From contig NZ_SUQN01000005.1 of assembly GCF_013337685.1 (NCBI RefSeq), positions 62,001-126,000 of the forward strand: a stretch of DNA of 64,000 bases, in the 5' to 3' direction. The stretch is from Citrobacter gillenii (GTDB lineage: Bacteria > Pseudomonadota > Gammaproteobacteria > Enterobacterales > Enterobacteriaceae). The notes under the pieces were generated by a model that did no database searches, was not told the DNA's origin, and saw nothing but the letters and a program-made list of their open reading frames with translations. Position 1 is the first letter of the stretch, and each line of letters starts with the position of its first letter. Both the position numbers and the translations under genes were made by a program. This document shows positions 52,873 through 64,000 of the stretch, one piece after another.

Positions 52873-53760
52873 GTGCTGATCTTAATAGGTTACCTGGTTG
52901 TTATTGGTACAGTTTTCGGCGGCTATATGATGACCGGCGGACACCTTGGGGCACTCTATCAACCGGCTGAGCTGGTGATCATTGGTGGCGCGGGTATCGG
53001 GGCATTCATTGTCGGTAATAACGGCAAAGCCATTAAGGGGACGATGAAAGCGATTCCGTTGCTCTTTCGTCGCTCAAAATACACCAAAGCCATGTATATG
53101 GATCTGCTGGCGCTGTTGTATCGCCTGATGGCCAAGTCGCGCCAGCAGGGTATGTTCTCGCTTGAGCGCGACATCGAAAACCCCAAAGAAAGTGAAATTT
53201 TTGCCAGCTACCCGCGCATTATCGCGGATGCCGTAATGCTTGATTTTATCGTCGATTATTTGCGTCTGATTATCAGCGGCAATATGAATACGTTTGAAAT
53301 TGAAGCGTTGATGGACGAAGAAATTGAAACGCATGAAAGTGAGTCGGAAGTCCCAGCTAACAGCCTGGCGATGGTCGGCGACTCATTACCGGCTTTCGGT
53401 ATCGTCGCGGCGGTGATGGGGGTAGTACATGCGCTGGCCTCGGCTGACCGTCCGGCGGCTGAACTGGGGGCGCTTATCGCACATGCTATGGTGGGGACCT
53501 TCCTCGGGATTTTACTGGCCTATGGTTTTATTTCACCGCTCGCCAGCGTGTTGCGTCAGAAAAGTGCCGAAACGACCAAAATGATGCAGTGCGTGAAGAT
53601 CACGCTGCTGTCCAACCTGAACGGCTACGCTCCACCGATTGCCGTCGAATTTGGTCGTAAGACACTGTATTCCAGCGAACGTCCGTCGTTTATCGAACTG
53701 GAAGAACATGTTCGTGCGGTGAGAAATCCAACGGCACAGCAAACGACTGAGGAAGCATGA
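52873..53760 (+). CDS. motA: MotA, stator proton-channel protein
   Basis: 295 residues from the GTG at 52873 (AAGGA 7 nt upstream), the E. coli start and length; an in-frame ATG at 52855 adds six unrelated residues. Four membrane helices; the cytoplasmic loop carries the torque residues Arg90 and Glu98 region ([20 protein letters not shown]), and Pro173/Pro222 regions ([25 protein letters not shown]) are present. The expected sigma-28 promoter is not obvious by eye. Overlaps motB by 4 bases. Confidence 0.96.
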   Translation: MLILIGYLVVIGTVFGGYMMTGGHLGALYQPAELVIIGGAGIGAFIVGNNGKAIKGTMKAIPLLFRRSKYTKAMYMDLLALLYRLMAKSRQQGMFSLERDIENPKESEIFASYPRIIADAVMLDFIVDYLRLIISGNMNTFEIEALMDEEIETHESESEVPANSLAMVGDSLPAFGIVAAVMGVVHALASADRPAAELGALIAHAMVGTFLGILLAYGFISPLASVLRQKSAETTKMMQCVKITLLSNLNGYAPPIAVEFGRKTLYSSERPSFIELEEHVRAVRNPTAQQTTEEA

Positions 53761-54686
53761 AAAATCAGGCCCATCCCATTATCGTCGTCAAGCGACGAAA
53801 ACATAAAGGTCACGGTGGTGGGGCGCATGGTTCATGGAAAATTGCCTACGCCGACTTTATGACTGCGATGATGGCGTTCTTTCTGGTGATGTGGCTCATT
53901 TCCATCTCCAGTCCGAAAGAACTGATCCAGATTGCCGAATACTTTCGTACGCCTCTGGCCACCGCGGTAACCGGTGGAAATCGTATTTCAAACAGCCAAA
54001 GCCCGATACCTGGTGGGGGGGATGATTACACCCAACAGCAAGGGGAAGTGAACCGGCAGCCGAATATTGATGAGCTGAGAAAACGCATGGAACAAAGCCG
54101 CCTGAGCAAATTACGTGGCGACCTGGACCAGCTTATTGAGTCCGATCCGAAGCTACGCGCGCTGCGCCCGCATTTGAAAATCGACCTGGTGCAGGAAGGG
54201 CTGCGTATTCAGATTATTGATAGTCAGAACCGCCCGATGTTTAAGACCGGCAGTGCCGAGGTTGAACCTTACATGCGCGATATCCTGCGGGCGATTGCGC
54301 CGGTTTTGAATGGTATCCCCAACCGCGTTAGTTTGTCCGGTCATACGGATGATTTTCCATACGCCAACGGTGAGAAAGGCTACAGCAACTGGGAACTGTC
54401 TGCTGATCGCGCAAACGCCTCACGCCGTGAACTGGTCAGTGGTGGTCTGGACACGGGGAAAGTATTACGGGTGGTAGGTATGGCCGCCACGATGCGTCTG
54501 AGCGATCGCGGTCCTGAGGACGCCATCAACCGCCGTATAAGTCTGCTGGTGCTGAATAAGCAGGCGGAAGAGGCCATTTTGCATGAAAACGCTGAAAGCC
54601 AGAATGAGCCGGTAAGTGTCTTACAACCGCCAGCGGTCGTTCCGCCGGCAAGCGTTCCCACATCGCCACCAGCCAATCCGAGGTGA
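53757..54686 (+). CDS. motB: MotB, stator peptidoglycan anchor
   Basis: 309 residues (E. coli 308). Basic N-terminus, one membrane helix (about 28-50) containing the proton-carrying Asp33 (Asp32 in E. coli), a plug/linker region, and the OmpA-like peptidoglycan-binding domain (about 145-265, [20 protein letters not shown]). Pro-rich C-terminal tail. Start overlaps motA stop (ATGA). Confidence 0.96.
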   Translation: MKNQAHPIIVVKRRKHKGHGGGAHGSWKIAYADFMTAMMAFFLVMWLISISSPKELIQIAEYFRTPLATAVTGGNRISNSQSPIPGGGDDYTQQQGEVNRQPNIDELRKRMEQSRLSKLRGDLDQLIESDPKLRALRPHLKIDLVQEGLRIQIIDSQNRPMFKTGSAEVEPYMRDILRAIAPVLNGIPNRVSLSGHTDDFPYANGEKGYSNWELSADRANASRRELVSGGLDTGKVLRVVGMAATMRLSDRGPEDAINRRISLLVLNKQAEEAILHENAESQNEPVSVLQPPAVVPPASVPTSPPANPR

Positions 54687-54690
54687 TAGC

Positions 54691-56715
54691 GTGAGCATGG
54701 ATATTAGCGATTTTTATCAGACCTTTTTTGATGAAGCTGACGAACTGTTGGCTGACATGGAGCAGCACCTGCTTGATTTGGTCCCTGAATCTCCGGATTC
54801 CGAACAACTGAATGCCATTTTTCGTGCGGCGCACTCGATTAAAGGCGGGGCGGGCACCTTCGGCTTTACTATTTTGCAGGAAACGACCCATTTAATGGAG
54901 AACCTGCTGGATGAAGCGCGGCGTGGCGAGATGCAGCTCAATGCCGACATTATCAACCTGTTTTTGGAAACAAAAGATATTATGCAAGAACAGCTCGACG
55001 CCTATAAAAGCTCAGAAGAGCCGGATGCCGCCAGCTTTGAGTATATTTGTCATGCGCTACGACAGTTAGCGCTCGAAGCAAAAGGTGAAACCGCACCCGC
55101 GGTCGTCAACACTGCAAAATTGAGTGTTGTTGACGGCACGGCGATACAGGAAGAGACGATGGCGCAGGAAACTGTTGCTGCTGAAGAGGTTAAAAAACGG
55201 ATCGTTCTGTCACGTCTGAAAGCTGGAGAAGTGGATTTACTGGAAGAAGAGTTGGGGAACCTGGCGACCTTAACGGATGTGGTCAAAAGCAGCGATACGC
55301 TGTCGGCTACGATTGACGGTGACCTCGCGGAAGATGACATCATCGCGGTACTTTGTTTTGTTATCGAAGCTGACCAGATTGAGTTTACTCCCGTTGTGGC
55401 TACCCCCGTTGAGTCGGTGACCGTGATGGACGAACCGCTGCCGGTTGCCGTTGTTCCGGTGGTTAAAGCCGCCGTCAGCGAACCGCCGCAGGGGCGCGTT
55501 GAGCGTGAAAAACCCGCGCGTGCCAGTGAATCTACCAGCATCCGCGTGGCGGTTGAGAAGGTCGATCAGTTGATTAACCTGGTCGGCGAACTGGTGATCA
55601 CGCAGTCGATGCTGGCCCAGCGTTCGAATGAACTGGATCCGGTAAACCATGGCGATCTCATCACCAGCATGGGTCAGTTACAACGTAACGCCCGTGATTT
55701 GCAAGAATCGGTGATGTCGATTCGTATGATGCCAATGGAGTATGTCTTCAGCCGCTTCCCGCGTCTGGTTCGTGACCTGGCGGGCAAGTTGGGCAAACAG
55801 GTTGAGCTGACGCAAATTGGTAGCTCCACCGAACTCGATAAGAGCCTGATTGAACGCATTATCGATCCGCTGACCCACCTGGTGCGTAACAGCCTGGACC
55901 ACGGTATCGAATTGCCGGAAAAACGCCTTGAATCCGGGAAAAATCCAGTCGGTAACCTGACGCTGTCTGCTGAACACCAGGGCGGGAACATCTGCATCGA
56001 AGTCACCGATGATGGCGCGGGCCTCAACCGTGAGCGCATCCTGGCCAAAGCCATCTCACAGGGCATGCCGATCCATGAAAACATGAGCGATGACGAAGTC
56101 GGCATGCTGATTTTCGCGCCGGGATTCTCGACCGCCGAGCAGGTGACGGATGTCTCTGGTCGCGGTGTCGGGATGGATGTGGTGAAGCGTAACATTCAGG
56201 AAATGGGCGGGCATGTTGAGATCCAATCGAAGCAGGGCCAGGGCACAACCATCCGAATTTTGCTGCCGCTGACGCTGGCGATTCTGGACGGCATGTCCGT
56301 GCGCGTGGCAGATGAGGTGTTTATTCTGCCACTGAATGCGGTGATGGAATCGCTGCAACCCCGTGAAGAAGATCTGCACCCGCTGGCCGGGGGAGAACGC
56401 GTGCTTGAAGTGCGTGGTGAATATTTGCCGCTGGTTGAATTGTGGAAAGTCTTCGAGGTTGACGGCGCAAAAACCGAAGCAACTCAGGGCATCGTGGTGA
56501 TTTTACAAAGTGCGGGACGTCGCTATGCGCTGCTGGTCGATCAGCTTATTGGCCAACACCAGGTGGTGGTGAAAAACCTGGAAAGCAATTACCGCAAAGT
56601 GCCAGGCATTTCTGCCGCAACAATCCTTGGCGACGGTAGCGTCGCGCTGATTGTCGATGTCTCTGCATTGCAGGGGTTAAACCGCGAACAACGTGTGGCG
56701 ATCACCGCCGCCTGA
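54691..56715 (+). CDS. cheA: CheA, chemotaxis histidine kinase
   Basis: 674 residues from a GTG, as in E. coli (654) and close to Salmonella (671); the extra length is in the P1-P2 and P2-P3 linkers (runs of Thr/Glu/Val around 130-160 and 245-275). P1 has phosphorylated His48 (RAAHSIKGG); P2 binds CheY/CheB; P3 dimerisation, P4 ATPase (N-box [12 protein letters not shown]-box DDGAG and GRGVGMDVV) and P5 CheW-binding domains are complete. Met98 in KDIMQEQ could start the short form as in E. coli. It lies 4 bp after motB. Confidence 0.97.
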   Translation: MSMDISDFYQTFFDEADELLADMEQHLLDLVPESPDSEQLNAIFRAAHSIKGGAGTFGFTILQETTHLMENLLDEARRGEMQLNADIINLFLETKDIMQEQLDAYKSSEEPDAASFEYICHALRQLALEAKGETAPAVVNTAKLSVVDGTAIQEETMAQETVAAEEVKKRIVLSRLKAGEVDLLEEELGNLATLTDVVKSSDTLSATIDGDLAEDDIIAVLCFVIEADQIEFTPVVATPVESVTVMDEPLPVAVVPVVKAAVSEPPQGRVEREKPARASESTSIRVAVEKVDQLINLVGELVITQSMLAQRSNELDPVNHGDLITSMGQLQRNARDLQESVMSIRMMPMEYVFSRFPRLVRDLAGKLGKQVELTQIGSSTELDKSLIERIIDPLTHLVRNSLDHGIELPEKRLESGKNPVGNLTLSAEHQGGNICIEVTDDGAGLNRERILAKAISQGMPIHENMSDDEVGMLIFAPGFSTAEQVTDVSGRGVGMDVVKRNIQEMGGHVEIQSKQGQGTTIRILLPLTLAILDGMSVRVADEVFILPLNAVMESLQPREEDLHPLAGGERVLEVRGEYLPLVELWKVFEVDGAKTEATQGIVVILQSAGRRYALLVDQLIGQHQVVVKNLESNYRKVPGISAATILGDGSVALIVDVSALQGLNREQRVAITAA

Positions 56716-56740
56716 TTGATTGAGTGAGAAAGGGAATAAT

Positions 56741-57244
56741 ATGACCGGTATGAGTAATGTAACTAAACTGGCCGGCGAACCGTCAGGTCAGGAATTCCTC
56801 GTGTTTACGCTAGGGGATGAAGAGTACGGTATCGATATTCTGAAAGTGCAGGAAATTCGTGGTTATGATCAGGTCACGCGTATCGCTAATACACCGTCTT
56901 TTATTAAAGGGGTGACCAACCTGCGCGGTGTGATTGTGCCTATCGTTGACCTGCGCGTGAAGTTCAGCCAGAGCGACGTTGACTATAACGAGAACACCGT
57001 GGTGATTGTGCTGAATCTGGGTCAACGCGTGGTGGGGATCGTGGTGGATGGTGTGTCGGATGTGTTGTCGCTGACGACCGATCAGATTCGCCCGGCACCA
57101 GAATTTGCGGTTACGCTGTCAACGGAATACCTGACAGGGCTGGGCGCACTGGGCGATCGAATGCTGATTTTGGTTAATATCGAGAAGTTGCTGAACAGCG
57201 ATGAAATGGCATTGCTGGATATTGCTGCAAGTCACGTCGCCTAA
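56741..57244 (+). CDS. cheW: CheW, chemotaxis coupling protein
   Basis: 167 residues from the ATG at 56741 (AAAGGGAATAAT upstream), the E. coli length. An SH3-like double barrel that bridges Tar-type receptors and the CheA P5 domain; [22 protein letters not shown] is the signature. It is the last gene before the inserted symporter gene and the REP cluster, so the mocha operon (motAB-cheAW) ends here. Confidence 0.97.
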   Translation: MTGMSNVTKLAGEPSGQEFLVFTLGDEEYGIDILKVQEIRGYDQVTRIANTPSFIKGVTNLRGVIVPIVDLRVKFSQSDVDYNENTVVIVLNLGQRVVGIVVDGVSDVLSLTTDQIRPAPEFAVTLSTEYLTGLGALGDRMLILVNIEKLLNSDEMALLDIAASHVA

Positions 57245-57250
57245 CCGCCT

Positions 57251-57302
57251 CCGGCCTACAACGATCGTCGTTGTAGGCCGGATATGCATATCGCCATCCG
57301 GC
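57251..57302. repeat. REP/BIME cluster after cheW
   Basis: A perfect 14-bp inverted repeat (CCGGCCTACAACGA, 251-264, with 268-281) followed by a second imperfect palindrome CCGGATATG/CATCCGGC ending at 57302. It lies between convergent cheW and the symporter gene and probably ends both messages. Confidence 0.88.
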
Positions 57303-57313
57303 TCCCTCAACTG

Positions 57314-58573
57314 CTACGCTTCCTGCTCAACCAGTTCAGGTTCTTCTTCCAGTAACCCTTCATTCCGCGCAAGCATTGCGGTGGCAATCCCGTTGCCTAA
57401 CACGTTAATCGCCGAGCGCCCCATATCGAGGAAGTGGTCGATACCCATCAGTAACAGAATGCCTGCAACCGGAATATTAAAACTGGGAATTGTTGCTGCC
57501 AGCACCACCAACGCCGAACGCGGCACGCCGGCAATCCCTTTTGAGGCTAACATCAGCGTTAGCATCAGCACGGTGATTTCGGCGAAAGAAAGGTGAATAT
57601 TATAGGCCTGTGCAATAAACATTGATGCAAAGGAGCAGTACACCATTGAGCCGACCAGGTTAAACGAGTAGCCGATCGGCAGCACGAATGACACGATGTT
57701 GCGTGAGCAGCCAAATTTCGTCAGTTGCTCAAGCGTTTTGGGATACGCGGCTTCAGAGCTACTGGTGGTGAAGGCCACCAGCACTGGATCTTTCAGCATG
57801 CTGACCAGACGAAATACCTCTTTTTTCAACACCACGTAGCCGACCGCGAGCAGCACCAGGCAGGTCAGCACAATCGCCAGGTAATAGCCGCCGATGAACG
57901 AGGCATAGTTGAGCAGAATTCCCAGCCCTTGGGTGGCGATGACGGAGGAGATGGCGGCAAAAATTGCCAGCGGAGCCACGTACATTACATACCCGGTTAC
58001 CTTCAACATAATGTGGGAAACCACATCCAGTGCGGCAACCAGCGGCGCGTTAAATTTCTCACCGAGTGAGGCCCCGCCAATACCGAAGAACATCGAGAAC
58101 ACCACGATTTGCAGGATCTCATTATTGGCCATGGCTTCGGCAATGCTGGTCGGGATCGTGTGAGTGAGAAAACCTTTCAGGCTCATGCCGCTAACGGCGA
58201 GGCCTGTATCGGTAGCTTCCAGTGGAATGGCCAGGTTCAGCCCGCTCCCCGGTTGTTCAAGGGAGACGACAAAAAGGCCCACCAAAATAGACAGCACGGA
58301 GGAACTGATAAACCAGAGCATGGCTTTGCCCCCAACGCGACCAATGGTGGATGTCTCTCCCAGTCGCATAATGCCGACGGTTAGCGTACTGAAGACTAAC
58401 GGCGCAATGACCATTTTAATGAGCCGCAAGAAAATGTCGGTGAGCAGCGTAATATTATCAGCCCAGGCGGTTACTACGCCCGGTGAGGCCCAGGAGTGGA
58501 TCACCGCGCCTGACAGGATGCCCGCCAGCATAAAGACCACGATGAACAACGTGAGTTTGTTTGCATTTGCCAC
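57314..58573 (-). CDS. DAACS-family dicarboxylate/amino acid:cation symporter, inserted in the che region
   Basis: 419 residues, GltP/DctA-type fold with eight membrane helices and two hairpins. Hairpin 1 Ser-rich motif TTSSSEAAYPKTLE (about 270-283); TM7 NLVGSMVYCSFASMF; hairpin 2 SKGIAGVPRSALVVL; TM8 GIDHFLDMGRSAINVLGN with Arg386, the position that binds the side-chain carboxylate of acidic substrates in this family. It therefore probably imports aspartate, glutamate or C4-dicarboxylates with protons or sodium. It lies on the opposite strand between cheW and tar, where E. coli and Salmonella have no gene. An acidic tail follows (EEEPELVEQE). Confidence 0.88.
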   Translation of the reverse strand: MANANKLTLFIVVFMLAGILSGAVIHSWASPGVVTAWADNITLLTDIFLRLIKMVIAPLVFSTLTVGIMRLGETSTIGRVGGKAMLWFISSSVLSILVGLFVVSLEQPGSGLNLAIPLEATDTGLAVSGMSLKGFLTHTIPTSIAEAMANNEILQIVVFSMFFGIGGASLGEKFNAPLVAALDVVSHIMLKVTGYVMYVAPLAIFAAISSVIATQGLGILLNYASFIGGYYLAIVLTCLVLLAVGYVVLKKEVFRLVSMLKDPVLVAFTTSSSEAAYPKTLEQLTKFGCSRNIVSFVLPIGYSFNLVGSMVYCSFASMFIAQAYNIHLSFAEITVLMLTLMLASKGIAGVPRSALVVLAATIPSFNIPVAGILLLMGIDHFLDMGRSAINVLGNGIATAMLARNEGLLEEEPELVEQEA

Positions 58574-58775
58574 TAAAAATCCCTCTGTGATGATGTAATA
58601 GTTATTCCCCTGCTACACATTTTTTGTACTTATTAAGTGGTAGCAAAGCATTCATCATATAAATCAAAGTCAGGATCGGTACAACTTTTTTTAATTTTTT
58701 ATCCATTTTGTTGTGGTGTTTGAGCATCTGCGTTTTCACGCCTCTTTTTCCTGCAGGATTTCCTTTTTGCAAACG

Positions 58776-58802
58776 TAAAGTTATTCGGGCGGGTGCCGAT
58801 AA
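58776..58802 (+). promoter_or_regulatory. Sigma-28 (FliA) promoter of tar
   Basis: TAAAGTTA (58776-58783), 11-nt spacer, perfect GCCGATAA (58795-58802), 31 bp before the tar ATG. It gives tar-cheRBYZ its own class 3 promoter independent of the motA promoter. Confidence 0.95.
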
Positions 58803-58833
58803 TGTTGATAACTCGTTTTCAGGAAGGTGCCTT

Positions 58834-60495
58834 ATGTTTAACCGTATCCGCGTTGTCACAATGCTGATGATGGTGCTGGGGGTTTTCGCACTGCTACAGC
58901 TTGTTTCCGGTGGTCTGTTGTTTTCCTCATTGCAGCAGAATCAGCAAAGTTTTGTTATTTCTAACGATTTACGTCAGCAGCAAAGTGAACTCACCTCAAC
59001 ATGGGACTTAATGCTGCAAACGCGCATTAACCTGAGCCGATCCTCTGCGCGCATGATGATGGATGCTTCTAACCAACAGAGCAGTGCGAAGAACGATCTG
59101 TTGAAGAATGCGAAAGGTACGTTGACGCAGGCAGAAACGCATTACGCAAAATTCAAAAGCATCACGCCATTACCAGAGATGGCAGAAGCCAGCGGTAACG
59201 TTGATGAGAAATATCAGCAGTATCACGCAGCATTAACGGAGCTGGTGCAGTTTCTCGAAACCGGCAACATGGATGGTTTTTTTGCTCAGCCGACCCAGGG
59301 CATGCAAAATGCCCTGGGTGAGGCGCTCGGGAAATATGCCAGCGTCAGTGAAAAACTCTATCTGCAGGCGTTTGATGAAAGCGCGCGGGATTACCAGTTT
59401 GCCCAATGGCAGCTCGGCGTTCTGGCCGTGGTGCTGGTGCTGATCCTGGTGGTGGTGTGGTACGGCATCCGTCATACCTTGCTTAACCCTCTGGCCCGCG
59501 TTATTGCCCATATTCGCGAAATAGCCAGCGGCAACTTAACCACGTCATTGACCGTTAGCGGGCGCAATGAAATTGGTGAGTTGGCCAGCACGGTTGATCA
59601 TATGCAGCGATCGCTTATTGAAACGGTGACCCTGGTGCGGGAAGGTTCCGATGCGATCTATTCCGGCACCAGCGAAATTGCCAGCGGTAATACCGACCTT
59701 TCGTCGCGCACCGAGCAGCAGGCTTCTGCGTTGGAAGAGACGGCGGCCAGCATGGAACAACTAACGGCGACGGTGAAGCAAAATGCGGACAACGCGCGTC
59801 AGGCTTCGCAACTGGCGAAAAGCGCTTCCGATACCGCACAGCATGGCGGCAAGGTAGTCGATGGCGTGGTAAACACCATGCACGAAATCGCTGATAGCTC
59901 GAAGAAAATTGCTGACATCATCAGCGTAATCGACGGTATTGCCTTCCAGACCAATATTCTTGCGCTGAACGCGGCGGTTGAGGCCGCACGCGCCGGTGAA
60001 CAGGGCCGTGGTTTCGCCGTGGTGGCGGGAGAAGTGCGTAATTTGGCAAGCCGCAGCGCTCAGGCGGCGAAAGAGATCAAAGCCCTGATCGAAGACTCCG
60101 TTTCTCGGGTCGATACCGGCTCGGTATTGGTAGAGAGTGCCGGGGAAACCATGAATGACATCGTCAATGCGGTAACCCGTGTCACCGACATCATGGGAGA
60201 AATCGCCTCAGCGTCTGACGAACAAAGCCGTGGTATCGACCAGGTTGCGCTCGCCGTATCCGAGATGGATCGTGTGACGCAGCAGAACGCCTCGCTGGTG
60301 CAGGAGTCGGCTGCTGCTGCTGCTGCACTCGAAGAACAGGCCAGCCGTCTGACCCAGTCGGTATCGGCTTTCCGCCTGGCTGCACGCCCACTGTCGGCTA
60401 AATCTCGCGATGTACGGCCATCTTCAACAGCGGCCCCTGCGTCATACCCGCGCCAGCAAAGTACTGAACCCGACAGCAATTGGGAAACATTTTAA
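58834..60495 (+). CDS. tar: Tar, aspartate chemoreceptor (methyl-accepting chemotaxis protein)
   Basis: 553 residues from the ATG at 58834 (AGGAAGG 6 nt upstream); an in-frame upstream start at 58708 crosses the promoter. Two membrane helices (7-30 and about 190-212) flank a four-helix periplasmic domain. The aspartate-binding residues of Salmonella/E. coli Tar are all present: Arg64, Arg69, Arg73 and Thr154. HAMP (about 213-265), methylation helices, the signalling hairpin tip ([20 protein letters not shown]) and the C-terminal NWETF pentapeptide for CheR/CheB follow. It is the only receptor gene in the cluster; tap is absent. Confidence 0.97.
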   Translation: MFNRIRVVTMLMMVLGVFALLQLVSGGLLFSSLQQNQQSFVISNDLRQQQSELTSTWDLMLQTRINLSRSSARMMMDASNQQSSAKNDLLKNAKGTLTQAETHYAKFKSITPLPEMAEASGNVDEKYQQYHAALTELVQFLETGNMDGFFAQPTQGMQNALGEALGKYASVSEKLYLQAFDESARDYQFAQWQLGVLAVVLVLILVVVWYGIRHTLLNPLARVIAHIREIASGNLTTSLTVSGRNEIGELASTVDHMQRSLIETVTLVREGSDAIYSGTSEIASGNTDLSSRTEQQASALEETAASMEQLTATVKQNADNARQASQLAKSASDTAQHGGKVVDGVVNTMHEIADSSKKIADIISVIDGIAFQTNILALNAAVEAARAGEQGRGFAVVAGEVRNLASRSAQAAKEIKALIEDSVSRVDTGSVLVESAGETMNDIVNAVTRVTDIMGEIASASDEQSRGIDQVALAVSEMDRVTQQNASLVQESAAAAAALEEQASRLTQSVSAFRLAARPLSAKSRDVRPSSTAAPASYPRQQSTEPDSNWETF

Positions 60496-60524
60496 CCGGG
60501 AGCTAACACCGGATAGTAAGTCGA

Positions 60525-60559
60525 GCAGGCAGAGACTCTTTCTGCCTGCATCGTGTTTT
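60525..60559 (+). terminator. Terminator-like hairpin between tar and cheR
   Basis: GCAGGCAGA (525-533) pairs with TCTGCCTGC (541-549), 7-nt loop, followed after five bases by TTTTT (555-559). It lies inside the tar-cheRBYZ transcription unit, in the gap where E. coli has tap. Probably attenuates cheRBYZ relative to tar or protects tar mRNA. Confidence 0.7.
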
Positions 60560-60647
60560 TAAGCATGAAGAGCAAACCGTAACACAACACGAATTGGCGC
60601 AGCGCAGGCTGTGCCCGTTGTATCCTGAATGTGATTGAGAAGGCGCT

Positions 60648-61516
60648 ATGACATCATCTCTGCCCTCCGGGCAAACGTCATTATTGTTACAGATGACACA
60701 GCGCCTCGCGCTGTCTGACGCGCATTTTCGTCGGATATGTCAATTAATCTACCAGCGCGCGGGTATCGTGCTGGCCGACCACAAGCGGGACATGGTGTAT
60801 AACCGCCTGGTGCGTCGCTTGCGTACCCTGGAGTTGGACGACTTTGGTCGCTATCTCAGCATGCTGGAAGCCAACCAGAACAGCGCTGAGTGGCAGGCGT
60901 TTATTAACTCCCTGACCACCAACCTGACCGCTTTTTTCCGCGAAGGACATCATTTTCCGGTGCTGACTGACCACGCGCGTCGATGCAGCGGCGAATACCG
61001 TGTCTGGAGCGCCGCGGCCTCTACCGGTGAAGAACCCTACAGTATCGCGATCACGCTGGCAGATACGTTGGGTATGGCACCTGGACGCTGGCGCGTTTTT
61101 GCCAGCGATATTGATACCGAAGTGCTGGAAAAAGCCAGAAACGGCATTTACCGCCTCGATGAACTGAAAACGTTGTCGCCACAACAGTTACAGCGTTATT
61201 TCATGCGTGGTACCGGACCGCATGAAGGACTGGTGCGTGTGCGTCAGGAACTGGCGAGCCATGTTGAATTCTCCAGCGTGAATTTACTGGATAAAAAATA
61301 CAACGTGCCCGGTCCGTTCGATGCCATATTTTGTCGTAACGTCATGATCTATTTTGATAAAACGACGCAGCAGGACATTTTGCACCGTTTTGTTCCACTC
61401 CTGAAGCCGGATGGGCTGTTGTTTGCCGGTCACTCAGAAAACTTTAGCAACCTCGTGCGCGAGTTTAGCCTGCGCGGACAAACGGTGTATGCGCATGCGC
61501 CGGGTAAGGATAAATC

Positions 61517-61520
<4 letters not shown>
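60648..61520 (+). CDS. cheR: CheR, chemoreceptor glutamate methyltransferase
   Basis: 290 residues (E. coli 286). An N-terminal helical domain and a SAM-binding C-terminal domain ([21 protein letters not shown], around 115-135; [12 protein letters not shown] around 228). Methylates Tar glutamates for adaptation and binds the receptor NWETF tail. Overlaps cheB by 4 bases. Confidence 0.96.
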
Positions 61521-62972
<1,452 letters not shown>

Positions 62973-62985
62973 GGGTGTGATGATG

Positions 62986-63630
62986 ATGATGCAACCACAA
63001 ATTAAACCTGTTGATGAACATTCAGCAGGGGATATCATCGCGCGCATCGGTAGTCTGACCCGAATGCTGCGCGACAGCCTGCGTGAACTGGGGCTGGATC
63101 AGGCCATTGCTGAAGCGGCGGAAGCGATCCCGGATGCGCGCGATCGTCTGGATTACGTTGTGCAGATGACCGCACAGGCAGCAGAGCGTGCGCTGAACAG
63201 CGTAGAAGCCTCGCAGCCACACCAGGACGCAATGGAAAAAGGGGCCAAAACCCTGAGTAAACGCTGGGACGAATGGTTTGAGAATCCGATTGAACTGTCT
63301 GATGCCCGTGAACTGGTGACCGACACCCGTCAGTTCCTCGGTGATGTCCCTGGACACACCAGTTTTACCAATGCTCAGCTGCTCGACATTATGATGGCGC
63401 AGGATTTCCAGGACCTTACCGGCCAGGTTATCAAGCGCATGATGGACGTTATTCAGGAAATTGAGCGCCAGCTGTTAATGGTGCTGCTGGAGAACATCCC
63501 TGAGCAGGGCGCCCGTCCAAAACGTGAAAACGAAAGTTTGCTGAACGGCCCGCAGGTTGACACCTCGAAAGCCGGCGTTGTGGCAAGTCAGGATCAGGTT
63601 GACGACCTGCTGGACAGTCTCGGGTTCTGA
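62986..63630 (+). CDS. cheZ: CheZ, CheY-P phosphatase
   Basis: 214 residues from MMQPQIKP, matching E. coli. Four in-frame ATGs (62980-62989) follow one another; the GAGG at 62971 is best placed for 62980 or 62983, so the true start may be one or two codons earlier. The long helical hairpin includes the catalytic Gln in [14 protein letters not shown] (about 147). The C-terminal peptide [16 protein letters not shown] binds CheY-P. Confidence 0.95.
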   Translation: MMQPQIKPVDEHSAGDIIARIGSLTRMLRDSLRELGLDQAIAEAAEAIPDARDRLDYVVQMTAQAAERALNSVEASQPHQDAMEKGAKTLSKRWDEWFENPIELSDARELVTDTRQFLGDVPGHTSFTNAQLLDIMMAQDFQDLTGQVIKRMMDVIQEIERQLLMVLLENIPEQGARPKRENESLLNGPQVDTSKAGVVASQDQVDDLLDSLGF

Positions 63631-63634
63631 TTCG

Positions 63635-63677
63635 TGCAGGCCGGATGTAGGGGCAACCGCTTCTCTTCCGGTCTGCA
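63635..63677. terminator. Imperfect inverted repeat after cheZ
   Basis: TGCAGGCCGGA (635-645) and TCCGGTCTGCA (667-677) form an 11-bp stem with one G-T wobble and a 21-nt loop. Resembles a REP half and may stabilise or end the cheZ message before the separate flhB promoter. Confidence 0.45.
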
Positions 63678-63800
63678 TACTCTCTACCGTCTGTAGGGGT
63701 TAACGTCATAAACCCCGTCTTTTTTACCGCTTACTCTCGCCATTGCTGTGTCGCTGTTCTGGCATCATTCTCGCCTGTGTCTCTATCCAGGGTCTGATGC

Positions 63801-64000
63801 GTGGCAGAAGAAAGCGACGACGACAAAACAGAAGCCCCCACACCCCACCGACTTGAAAAAGCGCGGGAAGATGGGCAGATCCCCCGTTCCAAAGAGCTGA
63901 CCTCACTGCTTATTTTGCTGGTGGGCGTGTGCATTATCTGGATCGGCGGGGAGTCGCTGGCCCGCAGATTGGCGGGTATGCTGTCGGCCGGGCTGCGTTT
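63801..64000 (+). CDS. flhB: FlhB, flagellar export switch protein (partial, 5' end only)
   Basis: The first 66 codons are present and the frame runs off the right edge. Starts at GTG (AGGG 8 nt upstream) and reads MAEESDDDKTEAPTPHRLEK, matching Salmonella FlhB closely. The first membrane helix (SLLILLVGVCIIWIGG) begins near residue 35. FlhB switches export specificity after autocleavage in its C-terminal domain (outside the window) and interacts with FliK. First gene of the flhBAE operon. Confidence 0.95.
   Translation, partial: MAEESDDDKTEAPTPHRLEKAREDGQIPRSKELTSLLILLVGVCIIWIGGESLARRLAGMLSAGLR

Noticed and set aside
60310-60324. GCT trinucleotide repeat in tar
   Set aside because: Encodes the conserved Ala run of the receptor helix seen in Salmonella Tar; no sign of phase variation.

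Overview
This is a 64 kb chromosomal window from a motile enterobacterium. Protein sequences and gene order match the Escherichia coli / Salmonella / Citrobacter flagellar region IIIa-IIIb from yodD-rcsA-fliR through fliC-fliA, uvrY-uvrC-pgsA, glyW-cysT-leuZ, tyrP, ftnA, araFGH, otsBA and flhDC-mot-che to flhB. Several details point to Citrobacter or a close relative rather than E. coli or Salmonella: araFGH and otsBA are present, flhD is 113 codons long, only one chemoreceptor (tar) lies in the che cluster, and there are extra genes that E. coli K-12 lacks at these positions. The genus is an inference; no 16S gene is present.

Layout: (1) 1-12.5 kb: yodD (partial), dsrB, rcsA, then the minus-strand flagellar operons fliLMNOPQR and fliFGHIJK (export gate, switch, MS ring, hook-length control), with fliE divergent. 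(2) 12.5-16.2 kb: yedF-yedE, yedD and amyA. (3) 16.2-21.7 kb: fliDST (cap and chaperones), fliC flagellin, and fliA-fliZ (sigma-28 and a regulator). (4) 21.7-29.9 kb: cystine transporter tcyJ/tcyLN with dcyD, then sdiA, yecF, uvrY, uvrC and pgsA. (5) 29.9-36.4 kb: tRNA operon Gly-Cys-Leu followed by an accessory region. A degenerate second copy of the leuZ 3' end and its terminator lies 2.2 kb downstream. It bounds a small island carrying a DinI-like gene and an unrecognised 399-residue protein. Beyond it lies a five-gene cassette: LolA-like exported protein, START/SRPBCC protein, Tat-exported transglutaminase-like protein, MerT-like membrane protein and MerP-like periplasmic protein. (6) 36.4-51 kb: yecA, tyrP, yecH, ftnA, yecR, an RpiB/LacAB-type isomerase, an MFS exporter, yecJ, ftnB, a DJ-1 family gene, araFGH, otsBA and uspC. 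(7) 51-64 kb: flhDC master regulator, motAB-cheAW, a DAACS (dicarboxylate/amino acid:cation symporter family) gene inserted in reverse, tar with its own sigma-28 promoter, cheRBYZ and the start of flhB.

The flagellar genes form the usual cascade. FlhD4C2 (class 1) turns on the basal-body/export operons and fliA (class 2). FliA then drives fliC, fliD and tar from visible sigma-28 promoters with exact 11-nt spacers. The region most worth following up is the accessory block at 30.4-36.4 kb, above all the 33.2-36.4 kb cassette, which joins mercury-type metal transport proteins (without merR or merA) to envelope proteins not usually associated with them. The symporter gene beside the aspartate receptor inside the chemotaxis operon is the second most interesting arrangement.
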